64,000 nt of DNA from Kribbella voronezhensis. GTDB taxonomy: Bacteria > Actinomycetota > Actinomycetes > Propionibacteriales > Kribbellaceae. Of the stretch, positions 8,582-17,625 are shown one piece after another (the stretch's first letter is position 1; the number at the start of each line of letters is the position of its first letter). The notes beneath the pieces are model-generated. The model was not told the DNA's origin, searched no databases, and worked only from the letters and a program-made list of their open reading frames with translations. The position numbers and the translations under genes were made by a program. The stretch covers positions 4,409,403 through 4,473,402 of the forward strand of contig NZ_SOCE01000001.1 in assembly GCF_004365175.1 (NCBI RefSeq). The letters are read 5' to 3'.

Positions 8582-9129
8582 GCCAAGTCCTTGCTCTCGA
8601 TCCGTTTGATCAGGGTCTTCAGCCAGTCGCGTTCACCGGCCTGTTGGGTGCGCACGTAGTCGCCGCCCAGCCAGAACACTTCCGGTACCTCGCGCGCCTG
8701 GGCGGCGGCGAGCGCCTCGTCGAGCTCGGCCAGGGTGGCGTCCAGGTGCGCGACGCGCTCCCGGAACCGGGCCAGCGCGTCCTCGACGTCCAGGTTGTGC
8801 GCCTCGCTCAGGACGACGGGGAACAACGGGAACTCGTATTCGTACTTCTCGATGCCGGTCCGGATCCGCTCGGCCAGCGCCTTCCGACCGGCCGCGGTGA
8901 TCGCGTACGTCGTGCGCTCGGGGCGGTTGCCGGCGCGCTCGGTGCCGGTGGCGCGGACCAGTTCGTGCCCGGCCAACCGCTCGACCGTGTGGTAGAGCGA
9001 CCCGGGCCGGACCTTCACCAGCCGGTCGTTCTTCCTGGCCAGCAGTAGCTGGTACATCTCGTACGCGTGCATCGGCTCCTCGTTGAGCAACGCCAGCACG
9101 GCGATCGCCAGGGGCGTCAGCTCTCGCAT
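8557..9129 (-). CDS. PadR family transcriptional regulator
   Basis: The product (190 residues from the ATG at 9129) starts MRELTPLAIAVLALLNEEPM, the typical PadR winged-helix opening, followed by AYEMYQLL, RPGSLYHTVERL and a beta-wing RTTYAITAAGRKAL. The second half (about 95-190) is the Vir-type helical dimerisation arm. PadR proteins usually repress a neighbouring efflux pump in the absence of a ligand; here the MFS pump starts inside this gene. GGAGGAG lies directly before the ATG at 9129, rather close; an ATG at 9153 (24 bases upstream) is an alternative. The spacer to disA carries no other gene. Confidence 0.9.
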   Translation of the reverse strand: MRELTPLAIAVLALLNEEPMHAYEMYQLLLARKNDRLVKVRPGSLYHTVERLAGHELVRATGTERAGNRPERTTYAITAAGRKALAERIRTGIEKYEYEFPLFPVVLSEAHNLDVEDALARFRERVAHLDATLAELDEALAAAQAREVPEVFWLGGDYVRTQQAGERDWLKTLIKRIESKDLAWPHRKNK

Positions 9130-9217
9130 GCTCCTCCGTCTGGATTGATCCATGTTGAATGTTCCATGTGGAGTATTACTCGGCCGATAGCGATGAGGCA
9201 ACCCTGAAGTTGTGCGG

Positions 9218-9258
9218 AAAAAGTCGCGGCGCCGGCGGGAAAGCTCCGCCGGCGCCGC
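9218..9258 (-). terminator. Intrinsic terminator of disA
   Basis: On the minus strand, downstream of the disA stop, a perfect 13-bp stem GCGGCGCCGGCGG (9226-9238 and complement at 9246-9258) with a 7-nt loop is followed by a run of five T (9222-9218). This is a canonical intrinsic terminator. Confidence 0.9.
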
Positions 9259-9278
9259 GTACGTAGTACGGGAAGGTT

Positions 9279-10379
9279 TTAGACGTACCGCTCGAGGATG
9301 CTCGACTCGGCGAGGCGGGACAGGCCCTCGCGGACGGTGCGGGCGCGGTTCTCACCGACGCCGTCGACGGTCTGCAGGTCGTCGATGCTCGCGGCCAGCA
9401 GCTTCTGCAGGTGACCGAAATGCTCGATCAGCCGGTCGATGACCGCACCGGGGAGACGCGGCACCTTGGCGAGCAGCCGGTAGCCGCGCGGCGTGACGGC
9501 CGCGTCCAGTTGCTCGGCGCCACCGAGTTGCAGGGCACGCGCGACCTGGCCGATGTCCAACAGGTCGGCCGGGCTGACCGCGTCCAGCTCCAGCAGTACG
9601 TCGTCGGCCGTCTTCGCCTTGCGCCCGGTTGCCGGCGGCAGGTAGTCGCGCACGACCAGTTCACGTTCGCCGGCGACACCCGCGACCAACTCGTTCAGCT
9701 GCAGGGTGAGCAGGCGGCCGTCGGTGCCGAGCTCGACGACGTAACCGTCGATCTCGGTCGCGATCCGGCGGACCATCTCCAGCCGCTGCGCGACCGCGGC
9801 GACATCGCGAACCGTGACCAGGTCCTCGATCTCCAGTGCGGACAGCGTGCCGGAGACCTCGTCGAGGCGCAGCTTGTAGCGCTCGAGGGTCGCCAGTGCC
9901 TGGTTCGCCCGGGACAGGATCGCGCCGGAGTCCTCGAGCACGTAGCGCTGGTCATCGACGTACAAGGCGATGATGTGCATCGACTGGGAGACCGAGATGA
10001 CCGGGAAGCCGGTCTGCCGGGCGACCCGGTCGGCGGTCCGGTGCCGGGTGCCGGTCTCCTCGGTGTGGATCGACGGGTCCGGCATCAGGTGCACGGCGGC
10101 GCGCAGCATCCGGCTCATGTCCCGGTCGAGGATGATCGCGCCGTCCATCTTGCTCAGCTCGCGCAGGCCGGTGGCGGTGAACTCCACGTCGATCTCGAAC
10201 CCGCCGGTGGAGATGGAGTCGACCGTCTTGTCCTGGCCGAGCACCAGCAGGGCACCGGTCCGGCCCCGCAGGATCCGTTCCAGGCCTTCACGCAGTTCGG
10301 TACCGGGTGCCACGGCGGCGAGGGTCGCGCGCATCCGGGCATCGGTGCTGTTCTTGTCGGAATTCGGGGCCACGATCAC
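9279..10379 (-). CDS. disA: DNA integrity scanning diadenylate cyclase DisA
   Basis: DisA makes cyclic di-AMP from two ATP and scans DNA for branched structures. The 366-residue protein has the DAC domain with both catalytic motifs, DGA (79-81, in KMDGAIILDRD) and RHRTA (112-116), a central helical linker and a C-terminal helix-hairpin-helix domain (VDGVGENRARTVREGL). The length equals typical DisA. The frame begins at a GTG (10379). In most actinobacteria disA directly follows radA; here a KAS III gene lies between them. The gene ends at a strong terminator, so it closes its transcription unit. Confidence 0.96.
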   Translation of the reverse strand: MIVAPNSDKNSTDARMRATLAAVAPGTELREGLERILRGRTGALLVLGQDKTVDSISTGGFEIDVEFTATGLRELSKMDGAIILDRDMSRMLRAAVHLMPDPSIHTEETGTRHRTADRVARQTGFPVISVSQSMHIIALYVDDQRYVLEDSGAILSRANQALATLERYKLRLDEVSGTLSALEIEDLVTVRDVAAVAQRLEMVRRIATEIDGYVVELGTDGRLLTLQLNELVAGVAGERELVVRDYLPPATGRKAKTADDVLLELDAVSPADLLDIGQVARALQLGGAEQLDAAVTPRGYRLLAKVPRLPGAVIDRLIEHFGHLQKLLAASIDDLQTVDGVGENRARTVREGLSRLAESSILERYV

Positions 10380-10614
10380 TGAGTCTATGCGGCTCGGAGG
10401 GGTGCTGTGGACGCGCGGGCCCGCTGATCGCCCGGCGACCGAGTCGCGCTTGCAGAAGCCCGTGCAAACGATCGTGCACCAGCTTCGTGCAGCCCCTTTT
10501 CCACCGCAAGCAGGCGTACGACGAGGTCGCCGCGAGCGCTCGCGGCCAGGATCCGGCCGCGACTACTACGGCTTCTTCACGACTCGTACTACGGGCGCGT
10601 CGCCGGCGAGTGGG

Positions 10615-11553
10615 TCAGGGGCAGCGGATGATCTGGCCGGCGTAGGTGAGGCCGCCGCCGAAGCCGAAGAGCAGGACGGGCGCGCCGACCGGGATCTCCC
10701 GGCGCTCGACCAGTTTCGACAGCGCGATCGGGATGCTCGCGGCCGAGGTGTTGCCGGACTCGATCACGTCGCGGGCGACCACCGCGTTCACCGCGCCGAG
10801 CCGCTTCGCGAGCGGCTCGATGATGCGCAGGTTCGCCTGGTGCAGCACGACGCCGCCCAGTTCCTCCGGCGTCACGCCACCCTTCTCGCAGACCTGCTGC
10901 GCGATCGTCGGGAGTTGCGTGGTGGCCCAGCGAAAGACGCTCAGCCCTTCCTGCTCGAACGTCCCGTCCCGGCCTTCGATCCGGACCGCGTCCGACATCT
11001 CCGGCACCGAGCCCCACACGACCGGCCCGATCTCGGGCTCGTCGGAGGCGACCACCACGGCCGCTCCGGCGCCGTCGCCGATCAGGACGCAGGTGGTCCG
11101 GTCGGTCCAATCGGTCCAGTCGCTCAACTTCTCGACGCCGATCACCAAGGCCTTGGAGGCGGCACCCGCGCGGATGGCGTGATCGGCGGTGGCGAGCGCG
11201 TGGCTGAACCCGGAGCAGGCCGTGTTCACGTCGATCGCGGCCGGCGTGCCGAGGCCGAGGCGCGCTGCCACCCGGGCGGCGATGTTCGGCGACCGGTCGA
11301 TCGCCGTACAGGTCGCGACGACCACGTAGTCGATATCGGCCACGTCGATCCCGGCGTTCGCGACGGCCTTCTCGGCGGCCCGCCAGGCCATCTCGTCGAC
11401 CTGCTCGTCGGGTGCGGCGATCCGGCGTTCTCTGATCCCGACCCGGCTCTGGATCCACTCGTCGTTCGTCTCGACCATCGTGGCGAGTTCGGCGTTCGTG
11501 AGCACCCGCTCGGGCTGGTAGTGGCCGAGGGCGACGACTTTGGATCCGGTCAT
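10615..11553 (-). CDS. fabH: 3-oxoacyl-ACP synthase III (KAS III/FabH-like)
   Basis: KAS III condenses an acyl-CoA starter with malonyl-ACP to begin fatty-acid or polyketide synthesis. The 312-residue protein has the complete triad: C113 in NTACSGF, H238 in LHQANLRI and N268 in ESGNTSAAS, plus the glycine-rich C-terminal end GFGGGLTYAG. A good GGAGGAGC ribosome binding site precedes the ATG at 11553. It is not inside a fab operon: no acpP, fabD or fabF is nearby, and it lies between radA and disA. That suggests a second, specialised starter-unit synthase rather than the housekeeping FabH. A 15-bp perfect palindrome lies 70 bases upstream of its start. Confidence 0.9.
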   Translation of the reverse strand: MTGSKVVALGHYQPERVLTNAELATMVETNDEWIQSRVGIRERRIAAPDEQVDEMAWRAAEKAVANAGIDVADIDYVVVATCTAIDRSPNIAARVAARLGLGTPAAIDVNTACSGFSHALATADHAIRAGAASKALVIGVEKLSDWTDWTDRTTCVLIGDGAGAAVVVASDEPEIGPVVWGSVPEMSDAVRIEGRDGTFEQEGLSVFRWATTQLPTIAQQVCEKGGVTPEELGGVVLHQANLRIIEPLAKRLGAVNAVVARDVIESGNTSAASIPIALSKLVERREIPVGAPVLLFGFGGGLTYAGQIIRCP

Positions 11554-11622
11554 ACGAGTGCTCCTCCGGTGGACGGGGCAAGGGGCCTGCGGTTCGGCGC
11601 GTACGCATTGTCCATCACCATC

Positions 11623-11637
11623 GTAGACAGTGTCTAC
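11623..11637 (-). promoter_or_regulatory. Palindromic operator candidate upstream of the KAS III gene
   Basis: GTAGACAGTGTCTAC is a perfect inverted repeat with 7-bp arms around one base, 70 bp before the fabH-like start. The size and symmetry fit a TetR-family operator. On the minus strand TAGACA with GACAAT 18 bases further on could be the promoter. No TetR gene is adjacent. Confidence 0.5.
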
Positions 11638-11745
11638 CGGTTGCGCTCACTCCGCAGTACAGGGGCCGTTCCTAGAGTACTTTCAGCGGTCCGGCGGTTT
11701 GACCCCGTCTCACCGCGGGGCAGAGCTGTGCTTCGGACCACAGGG

Positions 11746-13158
11746 TCAGCCCAGGCCCGCGGCGAGCAGGGCGGCGCGAATGTCACCGGCGGCGAAGGTG
11801 CGCAGACCGTACTTCGCCTGCATGTCCATCGGCTTGGAGTCCTTCGACCGGTTCGGCACGTCGGCGGGGATGATCGCCTTGGTGAAACCGAGCCGGGCCG
11901 CTTCGGCCAGCCGTTTCTCCAGACCCCCGACGCGGCGGACCTCACCGGCCAGGCCGACCTCGCCGATCGCGATCAGGCCGGGATGGATCGGCTTGTCCAT
12001 CACCGATGACGCGACCGAGATCGCCACCGCGAGGTCCGCGACCGGTTCGGTGATCTTCACCCCGCCGACGGTCGCGACGTACACCTCCTGGTCGGTCAGC
12101 TTCAGGCCGGCCCGGTTCCCGAGCACGGCCAGCACCATGGCGACCCTGGACGACTCGAGCCCGGACGTCGTACGCCGTGGTTGTGGTGCGGCCGACGGAC
12201 CCACCAGAGCCTGTACTTCGGCCAGCAGCGGGCGCCGGCCTTCCATCATCACCGTGACGCAGGTGCCGGCGACCGGCTCGGCGTGCTCGGAGACGAACAG
12301 GCCGGTCGGGTCGCTGACCTCGACGATGCCGGTGTCGACCATGTCGAAGCAGCCGACCTCGTCGGACGGGCCGAACCGGTTCTTGGTCGCGCGCACCATC
12401 CGGAAGCCGGAGTGCCGGTCGCCGTCGAACGCGAGCACGACGTCGACCAGGTGCTCCAGCATCCGCGGGCCGGCGATCGCGCCGTCCTTGGTGACGTGGC
12501 CGACCAGGACGACCGCGATGTTGCGCTCCTTGGCGAGCCGGACCAGCGCACCGGTCACCTCGCGGACCTGAGTGACGCCGCCCGGTGCGCCGTCGACCTC
12601 GGGGTGCGCCATCGTCTGCACGGAGTCGATCACCAGGAACACCGGCTCGACCGCGTCGACCTGACCGACGACCGCGCCCAGGTCGGTCTCGGCGGCGAGG
12701 AAGAGCTCGTCGACGAGGGCATCGGTCCGGCCGGCGCGCAGCCGGACCTGGGCGGCCGACTCCTCGCCGGAGACGTAGAGCGTGCGGTGCCCTTGCCGTG
12801 CGGACTGGGCCGCGACTTCGAGCAGCAGTGTGGACTTGCCGACCCCTGGCTCGCCGGCGAGCAGGATCACCGCGCCGGGAACGACCCCGCCGCCGAGGAC
12901 GCGGTCGAGCTCGCCGATGCCGGTCGGGCGCGACTCGGCCTCGACCGCCGAGACCTGGGCGATCGGCATCGCGGGCGACGAGACCGGACCGGCCGTGATC
13001 CGGGCGGCCTTGGGCGCGCCGACCTCGGCGACCGTGCCCCAGGCCTGGCATTCGCCGCAACGGCCGATCCAGCGGGGCGTTGTCCAGCCACACTCGCTGC
13101 ACGCGAAGGGCGACTTGCCCGTCGTCTTCGACCTGGTCTGCGCCGCTGCCTTCACCAT
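11746..13158 (-). CDS. radA: DNA repair protein RadA/Sms
   Basis: RadA processes recombination intermediates as a RecA-like branch-migration helicase. The 470-residue protein has the N-terminal zinc finger (C20-x2-C23, C34-x2-C37), Walker A GEPGVGKST (102-110), the RadA-specific KNRFG motif (259-263) and a C-terminal Lon-like domain with GEVGLAGEVRRV. I used the ATG at 13158, which places the zinc finger at the usual distance from the N-terminus; the frame stays open further upstream but that part is Arg/Pro-rich and not RadA-like. The KAS III gene follows on the same strand after 192 bp; the TPR gene ends 86 bp upstream. Confidence 0.95.
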   Translation of the reverse strand: MVKAAAQTRSKTTGKSPFACSECGWTTPRWIGRCGECQAWGTVAEVGAPKAARITAGPVSSPAMPIAQVSAVEAESRPTGIGELDRVLGGGVVPGAVILLAGEPGVGKSTLLLEVAAQSARQGHRTLYVSGEESAAQVRLRAGRTDALVDELFLAAETDLGAVVGQVDAVEPVFLVIDSVQTMAHPEVDGAPGGVTQVREVTGALVRLAKERNIAVVLVGHVTKDGAIAGPRMLEHLVDVVLAFDGDRHSGFRMVRATKNRFGPSDEVGCFDMVDTGIVEVSDPTGLFVSEHAEPVAGTCVTVMMEGRRPLLAEVQALVGPSAAPQPRRTTSGLESSRVAMVLAVLGNRAGLKLTDQEVYVATVGGVKITEPVADLAVAISVASSVMDKPIHPGLIAIGEVGLAGEVRRVGGLEKRLAEAARLGFTKAIIPADVPNRSKDSKPMDMQAKYGLRTFAAGDIRAALLAAGLG

Positions 13159-13244
13159 GCCCGACAACCTAGGCGATCCCACCGACAAACCCCGCCACCC
13201 CATCCACAACCTGCTCGTCGCCGTCGGCAGCCGAGGTTCGGCGC

Positions 13245-14585
13245 CTACCGTCTGAAGCGGCGGAGCAGGCGGCGGAGCCAGGTGGTGGGGGATCGGTGCG
13301 GGGTTTCGTCGATGATCAGCGGTACGTCGCCGTCGTGGGCGGCGGTCAGGTATTTCAGCAGTAGGGGGTGATCCTCCGAGGCGCCACCGCGGAGTAGGGC
13401 GCTCTGCTCCAGTAGCTCTCGCGCCCTGTCCAGTTCGCCCATGAGTACCGCGGCCGATCCGAGGTGCTGCAGGCATCGAGCGCGACCTTCGCGCTCGTCG
13501 ATCTCGGCGTACAGGTGCTCGGCGTGTTCCCACCACTGCCGGGCCTCGTGTGGACTCCGCTGCATCCATGCGGCCACGCCGGTGAGCTCGAGTGCGTGCG
13601 CCTGGCCGCTGACGTCTCCACCGGCGCTTGCCCGTGCGGCTGCCGGGCGCAGGTGGTCCAGCGCGCCCGCTGGGTCCTGTTGATGCAGCTGGACTATCGC
13701 GAGGTTGATCAGGATCGCGACGTCGCCGGCCAGGTCTGGACCGGGTCGGCTGAGTCTTGCGTCGTCCAGCCGGTCCCTTGCGTTCAACACCGCCTCGTCC
13801 CGGTCGTTTCCGGCCGGAGCGGTCTCGGCTCGCGCAAGGTGGAGCAACGCCCGCTCTACCTGCCGACGAGTCGTCAGCGCCGCCGCAGTACGGCTGTGTC
13901 CTCGTCTGGCGGGTGCGACGTTGTCGGAGATCCCCAGCCGCGTACTCGCCGCTTCGAGGTCACCCATCAGCCGGTACGCCGTGGCCGCGCGCGCCGCGGC
14001 GAGTTCGGCCAGATCGCGGCGACCGCAGCCGTCCGCGAAGGAGGAGAGGTGCTCGCTCATCGCCAGCAGTTCACCCGCTGCGCGCTTGCGGACGTACCAG
14101 GCGTCCAGTGCGTCACAGATCCTGGCGAGGTCGTCAGCAGCGTCCTCGTGCGGTTTCTCCGCGAACAGCAACTCTCGCAGTCGTGGCTCGTTCTGCTCGA
14201 ACCACTCCGCGGCTGCCATCCCTCCTGCGTCCGAGCCCAGGGAGACCAGCCACTGCTCGGCTTCCTCCGCAGCGGCGTGCAGCTCAGTCACCTGATGCGG
14301 TGCGGCTACCCGCCAGGCCCTGTACCTCCGCAGGCCGACCGGTGCGTTGTAGATCGCCCAGATCAGGGCGAAGGCGATTGTCAGGGTGATGCCGACGACA
14401 CTGATCCAACCGCCACTGTCGAGGCTCTGCGACAACTTGTCGCCGGCCAGCCCGGACAGCAGGGCCGAAGCCAGTGCGCTGATGCCGAAGAAGTCACCAC
14501 GACGCCTTGCCTGCTTGGCCCGCTTCTCCTCCGCCGAAGCCGGCTCCACTGGCTCCACCGGCGCTGCTGGATCAGGTGACGTCAT
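13245..14585 (-). CDS. Membrane-anchored TPR-like protein, last gene of ABC operon
   Basis: The 446-residue product has an Ala/Pro/Glu-rich cytoplasmic start, two hydrophobic segments close together (about residues 34-46 and 60-78) and then a long helical domain with TPR-like Ala-patterned helix pairs (for example AILINLAIVQLHQQDPAGAL, ALELTGVAAWMQRSPHEAR, RCLQHLGSAAVLMGELDRAR). It ends in an Arg-rich tail. The start ATG overlaps the stop of the double permease gene as ATGA (14585-14582), so the two are translationally coupled. Its role is unknown; the coupling suggests it assembles with or monitors the transporter. Confidence 0.85.
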   Translation of the reverse strand: MTSPDPAAPVEPVEPASAEEKRAKQARRRGDFFGISALASALLSGLAGDKLSQSLDSGGWISVVGITLTIAFALIWAIYNAPVGLRRYRAWRVAAPHQVTELHAAAEEAEQWLVSLGSDAGGMAAAEWFEQNEPRLRELLFAEKPHEDAADDLARICDALDAWYVRKRAAGELLAMSEHLSSFADGCGRRDLAELAAARAATAYRLMGDLEAASTRLGISDNVAPARRGHSRTAAALTTRRQVERALLHLARAETAPAGNDRDEAVLNARDRLDDARLSRPGPDLAGDVAILINLAIVQLHQQDPAGALDHLRPAAARASAGGDVSGQAHALELTGVAAWMQRSPHEARQWWEHAEHLYAEIDEREGRARCLQHLGSAAVLMGELDRARELLEQSALLRGGASEDHPLLLKYLTAAHDGDVPLIIDETPHRSPTTWLRRLLRRFRR

Positions 14586-16357
14586 GGCTTGCTCCCGACC
14601 GTCAGCCCGCGGACAACGGTCTGCCAGAAGGACAGCAACAACACGACCGGTACCACCGACGCGACGACAGCGGCCGCCGCGACCGTCCCGGCCGACGTGG
14701 AGAACTGCCGCGCCTCACCCCACAACACCAGCGACAACGGCGTAGTACCGGCTCCGCTGATCAGGAAGCCGACGATGAAGTCGTTCCACACCAGGGCGAA
14801 CTCCAGCACGGCCACTGCCACCAGTGCAGGTCGATACGCACGCTGAACAGTTGCCAGTACTGCGCTCTGCCGCGCGGGCCCTTGCAGTGCTTCGGCGACC
14901 AGAGCAGGCGGAGCCGATGCGAAGGCGGATCGCAGCAGCAGTACGGCGAACGGCAGACCGGCAGCCGCATGGACCAGAGCGAGTGAGACCCGCGACCCGG
15001 CCAGACCGGCCGTGCCGATCGCATCGCGCAGCGGAGCGGCGTACATCTGGACTGGCGTGACTGCCAGCACGACGAAGGCCGACATGACGACGCGGCCCAG
15101 CCAGGTCGGCAGTCCACCCCAGGCGACCAGGTAGGCGGTCGGCACGGCGATGACGAGCAGTACAGCGGTGGCGATCGCAGAGATCACCACTGTCGACAGC
15201 AAGGCGCGCAGTAGTCCTGCGTTGGCGGCAGCGCTGAACGACGAGAACCCGATCCCTTCGGTCGACCACCAGCCACGCAGCCCCGCCTGCTGAGGCGAAT
15301 GCAGCGCGGTAGCGACCAGAACCACAGCAGGCAGAATCCAGAAGAGGCTGACCAGGAACCCGACGACCCAGCCCGTTCGCCGCACCCGCCGACTCGGCTT
15401 GGGGCGACGAAGCGACGGGTCAGGCGGTACGACGGACACCGGCATCGCCCAGCGGCGACGGCGCAACCCCCGTACGCCGATCACCGCGACCGCCGCGACG
15501 ATGGCGAACAGGACCACGCCGAGGGCGGCGGTACGGCCGGCGTCGTCACCTGCGCTGGTCGCTCGCCACCAGTTGAGACCGAGGACATCGGCGTCCCGCT
15601 GCATCGGGCCGGGAACGACGATCAGCACGAGGTCGAACACCCGGACGGCGGCGATCACCAAGGTCAAGGTCACGACGCCGGTGATGGGGCGGAGCATCGG
15701 CAGTTCGAGAGCGCGGAGTCGCCGCCAGCCGGTCACACCTTCGGCAGCGATGGTCCGGCTCACGTCGGCGGGGATGGCGTCGAGGCCCGCGCGGAACAGC
15801 GACACGACGTACCCGAGCCAGGTCCAGCCGAACGCGGACACGAGCACCAGCCAGAACAACCCCTGGCCGAGCCAGACCGGGCTGGAACCGAACAGCTTGG
15901 TGAAGACCGCGGTCACCGTGCCGTGCTCGGGTGCCGGGTCGAAGATCAGCCGGAACGTCGCGCCCGACACCAGCACCGACACGGCGAACGGAATCACCAA
16001 CGCTGGTTGGAGAAACGACGTGACGCCGGGCAGGCGGTAACTGAGCAAGGCCAGGAAGAAGCCGATCGCCACGAGTGCGAGTGCCACGCCGACCCAGGCG
16101 AGACTGTTGCCCACGGCATGCAATGCGGCGCGGTCACCCATCACAGCGAAGTTGCCGAGGCCGAAGGAACCGTCGGGCCTGCGGAAGGCGGCCAAGACGG
16201 TCACCGCGATCGGTATCAGCAGGACGCTGCTCAGCAGGAGGGCCGGAAGCCCAAGGAGATAAGGGCCTGCCGGGCGCCGCGGCTTGCCGGGGACGGGGCG
16301 GCCGCTGATCTCCCGGCCGACGACCTCGAGCGACAGGCCGTTGGTCTGCAGAGCCAT
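14582..16357 (-). CDS. ABC sugar-type permease, two permease domains fused in one chain
   Basis: This 591-residue membrane protein carries two binding-protein-dependent permease units in one polypeptide. The first (about 20-300) resembles MalF/UgpA-type permeases with the EAA loop AAEGVTGWRRLRALELPML; the second (about 330-591) resembles MalG/UgpE-type permeases with a weaker EAA loop, VAEALQGPARQSAV. Such permeases are normally separate genes. The ATG at 16357 overlaps the stop of the binding-protein gene as TGATG. The operon partners are a lipoprotein binding protein and a degenerate ATPase-like protein. The second EAA loop has lost the terminal LP of the consensus (RP instead), so coupling to an ATPase may be altered. 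Confidence 0.88.
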   Translation of the reverse strand: MALQTNGLSLEVVGREISGRPVPGKPRRPAGPYLLGLPALLLSSVLLIPIAVTVLAAFRRPDGSFGLGNFAVMGDRAALHAVGNSLAWVGVALALVAIGFFLALLSYRLPGVTSFLQPALVIPFAVSVLVSGATFRLIFDPAPEHGTVTAVFTKLFGSSPVWLGQGLFWLVLVSAFGWTWLGYVVSLFRAGLDAIPADVSRTIAAEGVTGWRRLRALELPMLRPITGVVTLTLVIAAVRVFDLVLIVVPGPMQRDADVLGLNWWRATSAGDDAGRTAALGVVLFAIVAAVAVIGVRGLRRRRWAMPVSVVPPDPSLRRPKPSRRVRRTGWVVGFLVSLFWILPAVVLVATALHSPQQAGLRGWWSTEGIGFSSFSAAANAGLLRALLSTVVISAIATAVLLVIAVPTAYLVAWGGLPTWLGRVVMSAFVVLAVTPVQMYAAPLRDAIGTAGLAGSRVSLALVHAAAGLPFAVLLLRSAFASAPPALVAEALQGPARQSAVLATVQRAYRPALVAVAVLEFALVWNDFIVGFLISGAGTTPLSLVLWGEARQFSTSAGTVAAAAVVASVVPVVLLLSFWQTVVRGLTVGSKP

Positions 16358-17625
16358 CAGTGCTCCACCTTCTTCAGCTCGGCCAGTGCGGCGTCCACCG
16401 CGTCGGGGACCAGATCGCTGCCACGGTTGCCGATCCGGACGAGGAAGTCGGTCAGCACCCGCCACAGCCCGTTGATGTCACCGAGTCGGCCCAGCCGGTC
16501 CGACAGGTCGAACTGCAACGACGTACCGGGTGTCACCAGTTGCTCTGCCAGTCGGGTGAGCTCGGGGGAGTAGCCGGTGGTTCGGCCGTCGGCGAGGAAG
16601 CCGCCGGTCGCGATCCACGGATCCACGGCGGTGGGGACGGCCAACCGGCGGACGAGGTCCTTCGCGTCGTCGGTGGCCGGCTTGGGCAGCACCATCACGT
16701 CGCCGCCGACGACCACCGGGGCCGCCGTACCGGGGCTTGTCGACGGGAAGGTGAACAGGCCGATGTCGGCCGGGTCGGCGGCGAAGGAGTGCACCACCGG
16801 CTCGGCGAAGTCGGAGGCCAGCACCATGGCGGCGCGGCGGTAGCCGAACACCTCGACGATCGCGTCGGGGAACTGCTGTGTCAGTGAACGTTCCACGCCA
16901 CCTGCGAGAGTGCCGGGCGCCGACCACATCGTGCCGAGCAGCCGGAGGGCCGCGGCGAACGCCGGTTGCTGGGAAGGCCGCGGGTGGGTCGCAGTCGACA
17001 GCGCGCGGTAGGTCGGCGGGGAGGAGCCGAGCAGGACGTTCTCGAGGAAGTCCGTGAGCACCCAGCCGTCTCCAGCGGCCAGCGCGAGCGGTCTGATGCC
17101 GGCGCGCGTCAGCGAGCGGTTCAGCTTGAGCCAGTCCGACCAGAGCTTGGGTGGCTCGACACCGACCTGCTTGAACACTGACGGCCGGTACCAGACGGCC
17201 GACTTGTGCGCAGTCTTGAACGGCACGCCGTACGTCGTACCGTCGTGCACCAGAAGCTCGTCCCAGAGTCGGGCGCGACCCCGATCGGCCAGGTCGTCCG
17301 GCATCGATTCCAGGTCACGCAGGTGCTGCGCGACGAGGCCCGGTTGGGGCAGCATCACGATGTCTGGGCGCCGGGTGGAGCGCGGCCCGAACGCGGTGGA
17401 GATGTCGTCGCCGAGCGGGACGACCTCGACCGGGTAGTCCAGCGGTCCGAGGCCGTCCAGCACGCTGTGGAAGGCGCGGAGCTCGGCGCTGCTCCAGCTG
17501 ACGGCGATCCGCACACTGCGCTTCAGCCCGAGGACGTCCTCCGTGCCGGAGCAACCGGCGAGCGCCATCGTCGCGGCTGCCGCTGCTCCTGCTTGGAGGA
17601 CGGTTCGGCGGCTAGTCGGTGACAA
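16357..17625 (-). CDS. Extracellular solute-binding lipoprotein, family 1 type
   Basis: The 422-residue protein has a twin-arginine-like lipoprotein signal (SRRTVLQAG, then an Ala-rich core and lipobox LAGC, Cys about residue 25). The mature part has the features of sugar-binding proteins of ABC importers, for example DIVMLPQPGLV, YGVPFKTAHKSAVWYRPSVF and VVVGGDVMVLPKPA. The start is TTG at 17625, 14 bases inside the preceding gene; no ATG or GTG in this frame lies near. AGGA precedes it. The substrate is unknown, probably a carbohydrate. It captures ligand outside the cell for the fused permease that follows. Confidence 0.88.
   Translation of the reverse strand: MSPTSRRTVLQAGAAAAATMALAGCSGTEDVLGLKRSVRIAVSWSSAELRAFHSVLDGLGPLDYPVEVVPLGDDISTAFGPRSTRRPDIVMLPQPGLVAQHLRDLESMPDDLADRGRARLWDELLVHDGTTYGVPFKTAHKSAVWYRPSVFKQVGVEPPKLWSDWLKLNRSLTRAGIRPLALAAGDGWVLTDFLENVLLGSSPPTYRALSTATHPRPSQQPAFAAALRLLGTMWSAPGTLAGGVERSLTQQFPDAIVEVFGYRRAAMVLASDFAEPVVHSFAADPADIGLFTFPSTSPGTAAPVVVGGDVMVLPKPATDDAKDLVRRLAVPTAVDPWIATGGFLADGRTTGYSPELTRLAEQLVTPGTSLQFDLSDRLGRLGDINGLWRVLTDFLVRIGNRGSDLVPDAVDAALAELKKVEH

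Noticed and set aside
6947..8659. 570-codon plus-strand frame opposite the MFS gene
   Set aside because: Gln/Arg/Asp-rich translation antisense to a clear DHA2 transporter; no family features.
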